From contig DAVZGP010000022.1 in assembly GCA_052274345.1 (NCBI GenBank), positions 1-50,973 of the forward strand: DNA of 50,973 nucleotides, given 5' to 3'. The notes beneath the pieces are model-generated. The model had not been told where the DNA came from. It made no database searches and saw only the letters and a program-made list of their open reading frames with translations. Position 1 is the first letter of the stretch. Each line of letters begins with the position of its first letter. Of the stretch, positions 28,401 to 35,983 are shown one piece after another. This DNA is from Clostridium_AD sp937920395. GTDB lineage: Bacteria > Bacillota > Clostridia > Clostridiales > Clostridiaceae. Position numbers and translations under genes: made by a program.

Positions 28401-31052
28401 ATTTTCAATTTTTCCAGATAAACTTACCCCTAAAGCGGGAGAAACAACAGCTTCACTTACATCAAAAAGTATAGGCGATAAAATAGCTACAAAAGCAGCA
28501 ATAACCCATTTATCCGTGCTATCTGGCAATATTCCACCTAAAGCAAGTATAAGCAAAATCGTAACGGAAGGTGCAAGTAAACTTCTCCTTAAGTTATCGA
28601 ATATTTTCCATTTAGATATTTTATTTAATGGTGAAGACTTTTTAAGCCAACGTAATAATTGCCAATCCCCTCTAGTCCACCTATGTAACCTCATAGAACT
28701 AGCGTTATAATAAGATGGATATCCATCTATAAATTCCACATCGGTAACTAGTGCGGTCCTAACATATGAACCCTCAAGCAGGTCATGACTTAATACAGTA
28801 TTTTCAGGTATTTCATCCTTTAACATATAGTTAAAGACGTCTACATTATAAATACCCTTACCAGTAAAAATGCCCTCACCAAATAAATCTTGATATACAT
28901 CGGACACTGCGGTAGTATAAATATCTATACCGGTTTCACCAGAAAAAATCTTTGAAAATATAGTTTTGTTTGCGCTAAGAATAGACACCCCTATTCTTGG
29001 TTGCATTAGACCATATCCTCTACTTACTCTCTTTTTATTATTGTCTATAACAGCATTATTAAGTGGATGTGCCATAGCTCCTATTAATTTTTTCGCAGAA
29101 TCTCTTGGAAGTTTTGTATCTGAATCTAATGTAATAACATATTTAACCATTCTAAGATCCTCTGCTTTGCTACTTATTACATTATAACTAGTATTCTGCT
29201 TACCTCTCAAAAACTCATTAAACTCCATAAGTTTTCCACGTTTTCTCTCAAATCCTATCCACTTATTCTCTTTTTCATTATATTGTCTCCTTCTATTTAA
29301 AAAGAAAAAAATATTTTTACCTGGAGTACAATATTTTTCATTCAATTTCTCTATTTCTAAAAGACCAACATCAACTATCTCTTTATCAGATAATTCATCT
29401 TTCTTATCACTATCCTTAAAGTCACCAAGCAATGCAAAGAATATATTGCTTTGCGAATTAGCTAAATAATATATTTCTAAGTCCTTTATTAATTCAATTA
29501 CCCTAGAAGTATTATTCAATAAAGTTGGGATTACTACAACTGTACTATATTTTTCTGGTATCCCCTCCTCAAAATCCATTTTGGGAATAAATGAGGTCGT
29601 ACATAGAAGACTTATGCTCCAATTTAAAATTGATATTGTTATTTCACTACATGGAACTAATATAACAATTACAGCCAATATATATCTCCATAAATTTTTA
29701 TCATTATCATTTAATAAACTACTTGCAATAATTAAACCCGCTATTAATAAAGTGACTATACAAATAGTGCTTATATAAACATTATCTATATTTTTCTTTT
29801 TACTATTTATCAATTTTTCCATACCAGTATTTTTATATCCTATTTTTTTCTTTAAATCATCTAGTCCATCATCTATTAAATAATAACCTACATGTTTTTT
29901 ATAAATATTATTTTCTGGTATTTTACTATCATAACAACATTCAATTGTTTTTTTTGCTATATAAGATTCTGCAAGTTTTGTATGTTTAGATAATTTTTCT
30001 ATTTCATGTCTATATTTATCCCTTGACTTAAAATCCATTTCTTTATAGATAAGTGCAGGGTCCTCTCTTAAAATAGCCTCTACAGGACTTAAATCTTCAA
30101 AATATTTTTTCCAATTTAAACCTTCAATAACTCTTATACTATTAATAGAGTTTGCCATAGAAATTTCAAAGTTAGCCTCTATTTGATGCTCTAATGCTAT
30201 GATTTTTTCTGAACTTGTGTCCTGTGCCCCAAGTATTTCATCTATAAAATCATAAACCTCCTTAGAATCAATACCATTATCCCTTAAAAGTTTGAGTAAT
30301 CTTTCTGTAAAGTGCAAAGTGAATATATTTTTTTGACTATTTAAAATCGATAATTCTACATTTATTTTACCTTCATTAAAAGCATTAATTAACCTTTCCG
30401 CAACTAATTCTGCCTCTTTTTTATCTTCTTCTGCTTTAACAATCTTCTCAGTTATCTTACTAATATTTTGGATTAAGGCTATTCGAAGCATTATAGGTAT
30501 AGCCCAAAGTTCACCAGACGTAAGTATGGCATTTTTTTGATATGCCCTAATAAAGTCTTCAATTACATGTTCATCCATTCTACCATCAGTATGAGATACT
30601 ATTTCAATGGCAATATGATAGACCCTTGGATATTCCTTCATAACTCCCTTATATATTACTGGTAAATCTTTATAATATGTTTGTGGCATATTATATTTTA
30701 TACTTTTGTATTCTTTTTCTATTAAATAAAGATTATCTAGTAACCATTCTGCAGCAGGTAACACATCTTTTTTATTTTTACCTTCTTTGTCTATCTTCTC
30801 GTAGCCTTCTAAAATTTTTTCATAACTCCTATCTAAATTACTAATAAGCTTTTTTTTGCAATTAGTATTTTTTACATCAGAATAATGACGTGATATTTCG
30901 AAAGCATGTTTTTCTAAATCTTCTCTGTTCACATTTATGGTCGGTACATCTTTCAATAAATTTTCTTCCTCATAATGATTTGAATTTTTCATTACAACTA
31001 TATAAACTAAAATACTTATTGCAACTATTGCCCCTAATATAACATATGGCAT
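22422..31052 (-). CDS. cyclic beta-1,2-glucan synthase (giant, multi-domain)
   Basis: 2,876 aa from the ATG at 31052, which follows AAAGGGG. A start 25 codons earlier lacks an RBS. Order of parts: an N-terminal membrane helix; a helical region; two helices near 440-490; a GT84/GT2-like glycosyltransferase (DSD near 641-643, RWTRGDWQ near 790) with further membrane helices to about 1030; a glucoamylase-like domain (about 1030-1500) of the kind now placed in GH189; then beta-sandwich plus GH94-type phosphorylase modules (YGFRDQLQD near 2430, catalytic DWND near 2565). The known family makes beta-1,2-glucan from UDP-glucose, cyclises it and trims chain length. It is an NdvB/ChvB-type enzyme, and relatives occur in Thermoanaerobacter. 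It is alone: no exporter gene is adjacent. No frameshift is seen over 8.6 kb. Confidence 0.93.
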   Translation of the reverse strand: MPYVILGAIVAISILVYIVVMKNSNHYEEENLLKDVPTINVNREDLEKHAFEISRHYSDVKNTNCKKKLISNLDRSYEKILEGYEKIDKEGKNKKDVLPAAEWLLDNLYLIEKEYKSIKYNMPQTYYKDLPVIYKGVMKEYPRVYHIAIEIVSHTDGRMDEHVIEDFIRAYQKNAILTSGELWAIPIMLRIALIQNISKITEKIVKAEEDKKEAELVAERLINAFNEGKINVELSILNSQKNIFTLHFTERLLKLLRDNGIDSKEVYDFIDEILGAQDTSSEKIIALEHQIEANFEISMANSINSIRVIEGLNWKKYFEDLSPVEAILREDPALIYKEMDFKSRDKYRHEIEKLSKHTKLAESYIAKKTIECCYDSKIPENNIYKKHVGYYLIDDGLDDLKKKIGYKNTGMEKLINSKKKNIDNVYISTICIVTLLIAGLIIASSLLNDNDKNLWRYILAVIVILVPCSEITISILNWSISLLCTTSFIPKMDFEEGIPEKYSTVVVIPTLLNNTSRVIELIKDLEIYYLANSQSNIFFALLGDFKDSDKKDELSDKEIVDVGLLEIEKLNEKYCTPGKNIFFFLNRRRQYNEKENKWIGFERKRGKLMEFNEFLRGKQNTSYNVISSKAEDLRMVKYVITLDSDTKLPRDSAKKLIGAMAHPLNNAVIDNNKKRVSRGYGLMQPRIGVSILSANKTIFSKIFSGETGIDIYTTAVSDVYQDLFGEGIFTGKGIYNVDVFNYMLKDEIPENTVLSHDLLEGSYVRTALVTDVEFIDGYPSYYNASSMRLHRWTRGDWQLLRWLKKSSPLNKISKWKIFDNLRRSLLAPSVTILLILALGGILPDSTDKWVIAAFVAILSPILFDVSEAVVSPALGVSLSGKIENSKMAIEQVFLIFCFIPYQAYMMVDAIVRTLYRVLVSKKNLLEWQTASDVEVKVGRKLKNFIEAMWVGSAISVLILVISFNASISVGFLSIPSCVIWFLSPVIAYVISLDRESEVFEITSEEKNYLRKLSRKTWAYFEDFVNDENNWLGPDNYQEYPPNGVAHRTSPTNMGMELTSNLVAYDLGYIGIVNVTSRIDKIMTSMEDMDMYKGHFYNWYDTKTKTPLFPRYVSTVDSGNLVGYLWVVAQALDEYLGDIVFNPVRIKGLEDTMRLASAEAAVSKEVKSLYQGILNRIDSETIDFNCWKTILIDLSNKLVEVGKNEDCMDLYWNKKLRNDVGAYLEEISELFPWFDYAFDKDSDLELTNSMRDLLEGATIISIPEKTTNILNMLDDKLKNDKSLSKLKDLLLQTKEKTQSVICKIEGLKEKLNAMADATDFKMLYDEERELFRIGYDVENDSLGKSYYDLLASESRQASFVAIAKGDVPKKHWFKLGRAMTNMGKSKGLVSWSGTMFEYMMPLLIMKNYPGTMLDETYNAVIGAQKQYCAERQVPFGISESAFYKFDLNLNYQYKAFGVAGVGLKSGLENELVISPYSTVMAMQTDFRGAYDNLKRLTREGLEGNYGFYEAIDYTKDRMSKDDHKAIIKCFMIHHEGMSLMALDNVLLNNILQKRFHALPKVKATELLLQEKISKRVVYDRERKFKVLTTTLGKQKIIVRKYTTAKTETPETHLISNGNYSLMISNSGAGYALRDKTMIYRWKEDVTKDNTGMFVYIKDTDKNEFFSAAYEPCKKPSDSYEVTFALDKAKFSRSDKNITTSMEITVATEDDSEVRRLSITNKGIKSKILEITSYFEVTLAHYDADIVHPAFGNLFVKTEYVDNPSCILATRRPRSKGEKQPWLMQTVTTQGNTIGTIQYETSRANFIGRGENTIYPIAMKGDSVLSNTVGAVLDPIVSIRRKVKIKPGETCIIAFTTSIANTKEEVITLAKKYSEFHNINRVFELAWSQTQVDMKYLGIKSTQANLYQVIASKILFLNSTFRQREKYIKNVKKGQFTLWGYGISGDLPIILLIVRESKDKDLVRQLINAHEYLSLKGLRVDLVIINLQMTSYDQPLQADIKDLVGGSHLRDKENKPGGIFVLNKATIMDEDIDLLIAIARLVIDSGKGMLVSQIQNNSKRLAKIPLLQPLKNEFTGKDYKFNLEPLEYFNGLGGFNLQNENYTILLKDFKNTPAPWINVISNGNFGFHVSECGSAYTWNSNSRENKITTWSNDWVSDECSEAIYLRDDNACNIWSITPKPIRDGGEYLIEHGFGYSNFKHEVFGIMGEVTMFVPMSHNVKLCKIKLKNNSGIARDISITYYAELVMGVVPQHTAQHIVTYINEEQKYMYATNCYNQHFGKLKSYLKLFGGHEQSFTGDRSEFLGRGGSAQDPEVLKRIRLSNNVGAGLDPCLAVTSKIHLEPNMEIELIAMLGENENLDNISKVVKEFEDYKKVDIALEDVKKYWNRILHTIQVKTPDKSMDLMLNGWLMYQTIVCRLWARTAFYQSGGAYGFRDQLQDVMSLSMIEPSMTRKQILYSASRQFVEGDVQHWWHPVVDSGIRTRFSDDLLWLPYVTMDYIKNTGDFDILNEQAEYLMDTPLAEGEDERYNISGRADFTGSIYEHCIKAIEKALKFGPHNIPLMGSGDWNDGMSTVGNKGKGESVWLGWFLYDILADFLKACTYKNDDEKLKKYKDMQEYIRINLEDNAWDGNWYRRAYFDDGTPLGSSQNEECKIDSLSQSWAVISGAADKERATEAMKSLERYLIKEDNGMILLLTPPFSKSSLEPGYIKGYVPGVRENGGQYTHAATWVILAFAKLYKGDTAVKLYNMINPINHTKTLPECERFKTEPYVMTADVYGKEPHVGRGGWSWYTGTSGWMYRTGIEAILGLKLKEGKGFTIEPCVPAEWPNYEIIYKKDNYEYVIEVKRIGDKGIWLDGNLCSDGLVPFIDGVHKVDVII

Positions 31053-31154
31053 TATAAACACCCCTTTAATACTTTTTCTTAATAATCTTTGTAAAGTTTT
31101 AGAACTAGTTGAAATTATTGTCCCCAACTAATTGTTCAATTATTAGTAAAAATA

Positions 31155-31187
31155 ACAAAAAACTCACAATTAAATATTGTGAGCTTT
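31155..31187 (-). terminator. intrinsic terminator of the M18 aminopeptidase gene
   Basis: CTCACAAT (31162-31169) and ATTGTGAG (31175-31182) form an 8-bp stem with a 5-nt loop. On the minus strand it is followed by TTTTTTGTTATTTTT. It lies about 35 nt after the stop. Confidence 0.8.
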
Positions 31188-31216
31188 TTATGTGAATATT
31201 AGTTAACTATTTAGTC

Positions 31217-32518
31217 TTATATTTTATAAAATTCTTCAAAAGATTTTGTAACATAAAAATGATCTAATACTCCGCCTAATTCTCTTATTGAATGCATAGC
31301 CAAAGTTGGACTTCCCATATCTACTGAACGTATATTTAAATGAGTTGAAGATATTGGCCCAATTGTTGAACCACCCCTAGCATCAGACCTATTAACAAAT
31401 TTTTGTACTGGTACGCCAGCCTTTTCGCAAATCAATTCATAAACTGCATCTGAGTTACTATCAGTTGTATAACTTTGACTCGCACTAATTTTTATAACTG
31501 GCCCTTTGTTAATATATGGTTTGTTTGTTGGGTCATTTTTTTCTGGACTATTAGGATGAACAGCATGTGCATTATCTGCAGATATTATAAATGATTTAGA
31601 TATAGCTCTAAAAAAGTCTTCACGATCTTTACCCTGAGAAATTGTAATACGTTCTAAAATATCAACTAGCATGTTTGAGTCAGCACCCTGCTTTGTTGAA
31701 CTTCCCACCTCTTCGTTATCAAAACAAACAATTACATTTGTCGCCTGTACAGATGAGCCCCTAGCTATCGCACTTATCCCAGCATGTACCATAGCTAAAT
31801 CATCCAACCTTGAGCTTGATATAAATTCATTATTAAGCCCGATAATTGATCCTTTTTCATATTCATAAAGAAACAAATCAAAATCAATAATTTGCTTAAT
31901 ATCTACAGATAATTCTTTTGCAATTGCACTAATAAGATAATTATTTTTTTCTAGATTTTCATTAACCAATGAGAGTAATGGCAATAGATCCTTTTGCTTA
32001 TTTAGTTCAATACCAGTATTAATATTTCTATTCATATGAATAGCTAAATTAGGAATTATCATAATTGGTCTTTTTATATTTACAAGCCTAGTTTCAGGAT
32101 GCAAAAGATTATCACTCTCTAAGGTTACCCTACCAGCTATTGATAATGGCCTATCCATCCATGTATTTAATATAGGTCCTCCATAAACTTCTGTATTTAA
32201 TCTTACATAAACATTATCTACTACCATTTCCGGACTTGGCTTTATTCTAAAGCTTGGTGAATCTGTGTGTGCTCCAATAATCTTAAACCCACTTTTCTCA
32301 ATATCTCCCTTTCCAACTACAAAAGCAGTTAGTGCAGAATCATTTTTAGTTACGAAATATTTTCCACCTTTTTCAAGTCTCCATTTATCTTCTTCCTTAA
32401 TTTCCACAAAACCTGATTTGCTTAACTCTTCTTTAGCCTTTGATACAGCATGATATGCTGTTGGACTATCATAAATATAATCAATAAGATTCTGGGCAAA
32501 TTCTAATTCTTTAGACAT
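31217..32518 (-). CDS. M18-family aminopeptidase
   Basis: A 433-aa cytosolic zinc aminopeptidase of the aspartyl-aminopeptidase type. Metal and active-site motifs are GAHTDSPSFRIKP, CFDNEEVGSS and SADNAHAVHPN, with a C-terminal GGSTIGP and a final metal His in LAMHSIRE. It removes N-terminal acidic or hydrophobic residues from peptides; which residues are preferred cannot be read from sequence. The RBS GGAGG is before the ATG. It precedes the glucan synthase gene on the same strand but is separated from it by a terminator. Confidence 0.93.
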   Translation of the reverse strand: MSKELEFAQNLIDYIYDSPTAYHAVSKAKEELSKSGFVEIKEEDKWRLEKGGKYFVTKNDSALTAFVVGKGDIEKSGFKIIGAHTDSPSFRIKPSPEMVVDNVYVRLNTEVYGGPILNTWMDRPLSIAGRVTLESDNLLHPETRLVNIKRPIMIIPNLAIHMNRNINTGIELNKQKDLLPLLSLVNENLEKNNYLISAIAKELSVDIKQIIDFDLFLYEYEKGSIIGLNNEFISSSRLDDLAMVHAGISAIARGSSVQATNVIVCFDNEEVGSSTKQGADSNMLVDILERITISQGKDREDFFRAISKSFIISADNAHAVHPNSPEKNDPTNKPYINKGPVIKISASQSYTTDSNSDAVYELICEKAGVPVQKFVNRSDARGGSTIGPISSTHLNIRSVDMGSPTLAMHSIRELGGVLDHFYVTKSFEEFYKI

Positions 32519-32693
32519 ATATATTCCTCCAATTAATGCTAAGATATATAAGCACCTTGCTTATCTCTATTATTAGTATAACAAATTTCATGCATAATAT
32601 TTCTATAAGAACTAAATAAATGCTATAATTAATAGTAAGAATTATATTTGAATTTATTTTTTCAAATTATACAATATAACTAGAGGTGTAAAT

Positions 32694-33878
32694 ATGTTAA
32701 CAAAATTTTTAATATCAAAATTCGTAAAAAATTACAAAGATACTACTAATAAAAAAGTGAGAGATGATTACGGTTATCTAGGTGGCTTAGTTGGAATTAT
32801 ACTAAATTTAATACTTTTTACTACTAAATTAATTATAGGAATAATATCAAATAGTATAGCAATTACAGCAGATGCCTTTAATAATTTATCGGATGTCGCT
32901 TCATCAGTTATTACAATTCTAGGTTTTAAATTAGCTAGTAAACCAGCAGATAGAGAACATCCTTTTGGTCATGGAAGGCTTGAATATATTTCTGGCCTTA
33001 TAGTCTCGTTTATAGTAATTCTAGTAGGTTTTGAATTTATTAAAACCTCTTTTGATAGAATAATTCATCCATCAAAAGTTATCTTTAATCTTATACCCTT
33101 TATATTAATATTAGCCTCAATAGGTGTTAAACTTTGGATTAGTGGGTTTAATAAGATTATGGGCAAAGCTATAAACTCATCAGCACTGCAAGCCTCTTCA
33201 ACTGATGCATTAAGTGATGTAGTAAGTTCAAGTTGCGTTGCACTATCACTTCTCCTATCTATTTGGATTGATTTCCCATTAGATGGGTACATAGGTATAC
33301 TGGTATCCCTTATAATAATATATGCTGGATACTCACTTGTAAAAAAAACTATAAATCCGCTTCTTGGTGAAGCACCTGATATAGAACTTGTAAGCGGAAT
33401 TCGTTCAAAATTATTATCATTTGATCATATTACCGGTTGCCATGATCTAGTTATACATAACTATGGCCCTGGAAGATGCATGGGCTCTATTCATGCTGAA
33501 GTTCCTTGTGATATGTCTATAGTTAAAATCCATGAAATTATAGACGAAGCTGAAAAAGAAATCTCTGATGAATTTAACCTATATTTAGTTATTCACATGG
33601 ATCCTATAAATAAAACGGACAAGGAAGTTAACGCATCTCGCTTAGAGCTTCTAAATGTATTAAAATCTTTTCCTATAATAAAATCAATTCATGACTTTAG
33701 AATTGTAGGCGAAGGCAATCATAAAAATTTAATTTTCGATATTGTAATTGATTTCGATCCTAAATTTTCACTAAGTGATGAACTTAAACTCCAAGATGAT
33801 ATTAATCAAAAGCTAAAAAAATCTTACCCTTATTATAATGCCGTTATGACAATAGATAGGGATTATATAGGCGTATAG
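32694..33878 (+). CDS. cation diffusion facilitator metal transporter
   Basis: A 394-aa CDF-family efflux protein. Six membrane helices are followed by a C-terminal ZT-dimer domain with an added about 80-residue domain. The metal-site motifs ADAFNNLSDVASS (helix II) and SSTDALSDVVSS (helix V), and HPFGHGRLEYISG between helices II and III, are intact. It exports Zn2+, Mn2+, Fe2+ or Co2+ by proton exchange; the metal is undetermined. The RBS AGAGGTG precedes the ATG. It is monocistronic. Confidence 0.93.
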   Translation: MLTKFLISKFVKNYKDTTNKKVRDDYGYLGGLVGIILNLILFTTKLIIGIISNSIAITADAFNNLSDVASSVITILGFKLASKPADREHPFGHGRLEYISGLIVSFIVILVGFEFIKTSFDRIIHPSKVIFNLIPFILILASIGVKLWISGFNKIMGKAINSSALQASSTDALSDVVSSSCVALSLLLSIWIDFPLDGYIGILVSLIIIYAGYSLVKKTINPLLGEAPDIELVSGIRSKLLSFDHITGCHDLVIHNYGPGRCMGSIHAEVPCDMSIVKIHEIIDEAEKEISDEFNLYLVIHMDPINKTDKEVNASRLELLNVLKSFPIIKSIHDFRIVGEGNHKNLIFDIVIDFDPKFSLSDELKLQDDINQKLKKSYPYYNAVMTIDRDYIGV

Positions 33879-34213
33879 TTATTGCTTAAAACTTAGGAAG
33901 GTATATTTTACTACAAATGCATTCACGACCCTAAGAACTACTAATTTTATTATTACTAAATCTGCTAAAAACCATAAACTCACTATCGCTCAAACATATG
34001 GATTTTTTAACGCATCTTAAGTAATAATAAAACAAGAAGTTCTAAAGCTTGTTCAATTCATTTTACGTATAATATACCTTTTTTCAGTATTAACCTATAA
34101 TCCTATATATAATATATATTAGTGGAATTTCCCACTGCTATTATTTTGTTTTTTAGAAAAGTTAAATTGACATTTTATGCAAAGCTAGCTATACTTAAAA
34201 TGTAAAGTAAACA
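33879..34213. other. 335-bp intergenic region, promoter of the Xre regulator
   Basis: No reading frame or RNA is apparent in most of this AT-rich spacer. A small hairpin (AGTGG 34121-34125 with CCACT 34132-34136, followed after 10 nt by TTTTGTTTTTT) may be a weak terminator. The right end holds the promoter listed next. Confidence 0.5.
34167..34195 (+). promoter_or_regulatory. promoter of the Xre regulator gene
   Basis: TTGACA (34167-34172) and TATACT (34190-34195) are 17 bp apart. Just downstream, an AATGT...ACATT inverted repeat (about 34199-34215) could be the regulator's own operator. Confidence 0.75.
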
Positions 34214-34231
34214 TTGCAAAGGAGATCTGAT

Positions 34232-34438
34232 ATGAAAACATGTATTCAAGAACTAAGAAAAAAAAATAAATTATCTCAAGAAGAACTAGCATTAGCAGTT
34301 GGTGTTTCAAGACAAACAATCACATCCTTAGAGTGTGAAAAATATACAGCATCACTTGTTCTTGCATATAAAATAGCAATATATTTTAATCTTACAATTG
34401 AAAAAGTTTTTGATTTTTCAAGAATTAATAAGTTATAA
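34232..34438 (+). CDS. Xre-family transcriptional regulator (YozG-like)
   Basis: 68 aa from the ATG at 34232 with AAAGGAG 7-8 nt upstream; a TTG 18 nt earlier contains the RBS and is rejected. Nearly the whole protein is one HTH_3 domain: LRKKNKLSQEELALAVGVS, then RQTITSLECEKYTASLVLAYKIA. Regulators of this size usually precede a small membrane protein gene of unknown function, and here that partner is broken. Confidence 0.92.
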   Translation: MKTCIQELRKKNKLSQEELALAVGVSRQTITSLECEKYTASLVLAYKIAIYFNLTIEKVFDFSRINKL

Positions 34439-34454
34439 AATGGAGGAATTATAA

Positions 34455-34738
34455 ATGGTAGAATATAAAAAATCATTAAGTAAAAAATTAAAACTTATGA
34501 GAACTTTCGCTTGCCTCGCAGCTATAACCTTTATATAGAAGAACATGATGAGAGAACAAAACTTATTTATGATAAAACTGGTGTTTCTGGATTTAGATTA
34601 TCATTAGTTGCAATAACAACAACTACTATTATCGCCGGATTTTTTAATCAAATAGTTTTTCTAACTTTACTTGCTGTTCTATTTTCTATGATTCTGGTAT
34701 CCATATTTTTAAAATTATATTATAAAAATAAATTTTAA
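34455..34738 (+). pseudogene. broken small membrane protein gene paired with the Xre regulator
   Basis: The gene starts at an ATG after GGAGG and reads MVEYKKSLSKKLKLMRTFACLAAITFI before an in-frame TAG at 34536-34538. A second frame, shifted by -1, is open from about 34511 to a TAA at 34736. It encodes LYIEEHDERTKLIYDKTG followed by two membrane helices. Intact relatives as I recall them run from the first block, through a missing membrane pair, into the second block. The simplest reading is an internal deletion of about 50 codons with a frameshift at the join near 34510-34540. Confidence 0.65.
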
Positions 34739-34890
34739 TAATCACTTTTGGAACCAATTTCCATGTTACTATATTTAATTCAAGTTTCCTAATTTACTGT
34801 TTTATATACACATTCATTTCATTACTTGGAACACTTATGGGCGATTTAATTCTTAAATTCAAACATAAATTCATTAGTAAAAATAAATAA
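34732..34890 (+). pseudogene. possible remnant of a second membrane gene
   Basis: The frame is open for 52 codons between stops at 34729 and 34888 but has no start codon near its left end. It reads as a plausible membrane-protein C-terminus (FLIYCFIYTFISLLGTLMGD, then a basic KFKHKF tail). It may belong to a decayed neighbour or be chance. It has no RBS and no identified homolog. Confidence 0.25.
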
Positions 34891-35144
34891 ATATATCCGG
34901 CTAAATGATTTTTCAAATAATCTAAGAAGATATAATTGAATAACTTTTAGAAATTATTTTTCTACATCCTTAACTTATGGCTATGTCTAATATATATGTT
35001 CCTTATTATTGAAATTTATGTTATATATAGTATGTAACTATAGTATAATTTAGTAAACGGTTGCATGAAATTTCAAATATTAATATATTAGTAATATAAT
35101 AATTGATATCTAAATAAAAAACAATAAATTTAGGGGGTTAAGAT

Positions 35145-35270
35145 ATGGGAGTGCTTAGTGTATATGGTTCATTTTATTTTATTTTCTTAATAGTTATTGC
35201 AGGATTAGGTATATACACAACGATTTTATTTATAAAGGCATTGAAAATATATATTAAAAAAAATTCATAG
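35145..35270 (+). CDS. 41-aa single-pass membrane peptide
   Basis: A short frame that begins MGVLSVYGSFYFIFLIVIAG and ends KALKIYIKKNS follows AGGGGG by 8 nt. One strongly hydrophobic helix and a basic tail fit small clostridial membrane peptides often found near Xre regulators. Function is unknown; a regulatory or toxin role is possible but not shown. Confidence 0.5.
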   Translation: MGVLSVYGSFYFIFLIVIAGLGIYTTILFIKALKIYIKKNS

Positions 35271-35365
35271 TACTACATATTTCTAAAAATCTCAATTAAG
35301 GAAATCCATTTGTCTTTCCTTAAAAAATATCAAATTTTCAACACTATTATTAAGCCTAGCCTATA

Positions 35366-35425
35366 AGATTATTTATCACATCGGCAGCCTAACGGTTAAA
35401 AGACTTTTTTAGAAAGTATATCAAA
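35366..35425. repeat. isolated sub-module of the copy B repeat
   Basis: A GATTATTTATCACATCGGCA block with AGCCTAACGGTT and AAAAGACTTTTTTAGA matches the insert found inside the two B units at about 35617 and 35832. The small AGCC/GGYT hairpin followed by a T-run is kept in this and the 35617 copy. Confidence 0.65.
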
Positions 35426-35462
35426 ATGTCAATTTATAAAATAACCTACTTTGAACGCACTC

Positions 35463-35498
35463 AAGGGCATATAACAAATAAAATTGTTAGATGCCCTT
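35463..35498. other. stem-loop in the lysA 3' spacer
   Basis: AAGGGCAT (35463-35470) pairs with ATGCCCTT (35491-35498), with AACAA/TTGTT also able to pair inside. Neither strand has a clear U-tract, so termination is uncertain. Confidence 0.4.
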
Positions 35499-35529
35499 AT
35501 TGTTCATAGAAGTTTATATAACATATATA

Positions 35530-35981
35530 TGATTTATCCAAAGTGACTCTCAACAAGAAACGAAAAAATTATTGAAAGTGCATTTACAAACTCTTCTTTT
35601 TCAACTTTAGTTTCAAAGATTATTTATCACATCGGCAGCCTACCGGCTAAAAGACTTTTTTAGAGAGAATATCAAAATCTTTCACTCTTTTCTCATTTAC
35701 CATCTTTTGCAGCTACACTATAGTGTAAATAAATAATAGTATGAATTTCTCCAGAATCACTTGCAACAAGAAACGAAGAATCATTAAAAGTGCATTTAGA
35801 AACTCTTCTTCTTCAACTTTAGTTTCAAAAATTATTTATCCAATCGACAGCCTACCAGCTAAAAACTTTTTTGGATAGGATATTATGCTCTTTCATTCTT
35901 TTCCTCTTTTCCTCTTTTCCTCTTTTCCTCTTTTCCTCCTTGCCATTTTTTACACATACACAAAATAGTGTAGATAATAAT
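35530..35981. repeat. two tandem, enlarged left-arm units of the dispersed hairpin element (copy B)
   Basis: Units begin near 35530 and 35745 and are followed by the hairpin at about 35984. Each has the CACTTGCAACAAG-type start, the GTGCATTTA-AAACTCTTCTT core and a roughly 110-bp insert absent from copy A. The insert contains CAGCCTACCGGCTAAAAGACTTTTTT or a close variant. Unit spacing is about 215 and 240 bp. Confidence 0.75.
35899..35938. repeat. (TTTTCCTC)x5 microsatellite
   Basis: Five exact 8-bp units lie inside the second B unit, where the first unit has a single related TTTCACTCTTTTCTC. It looks like recent slippage expansion in non-coding DNA. Confidence 0.95.
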
Positions 35982-35983
35982 AT

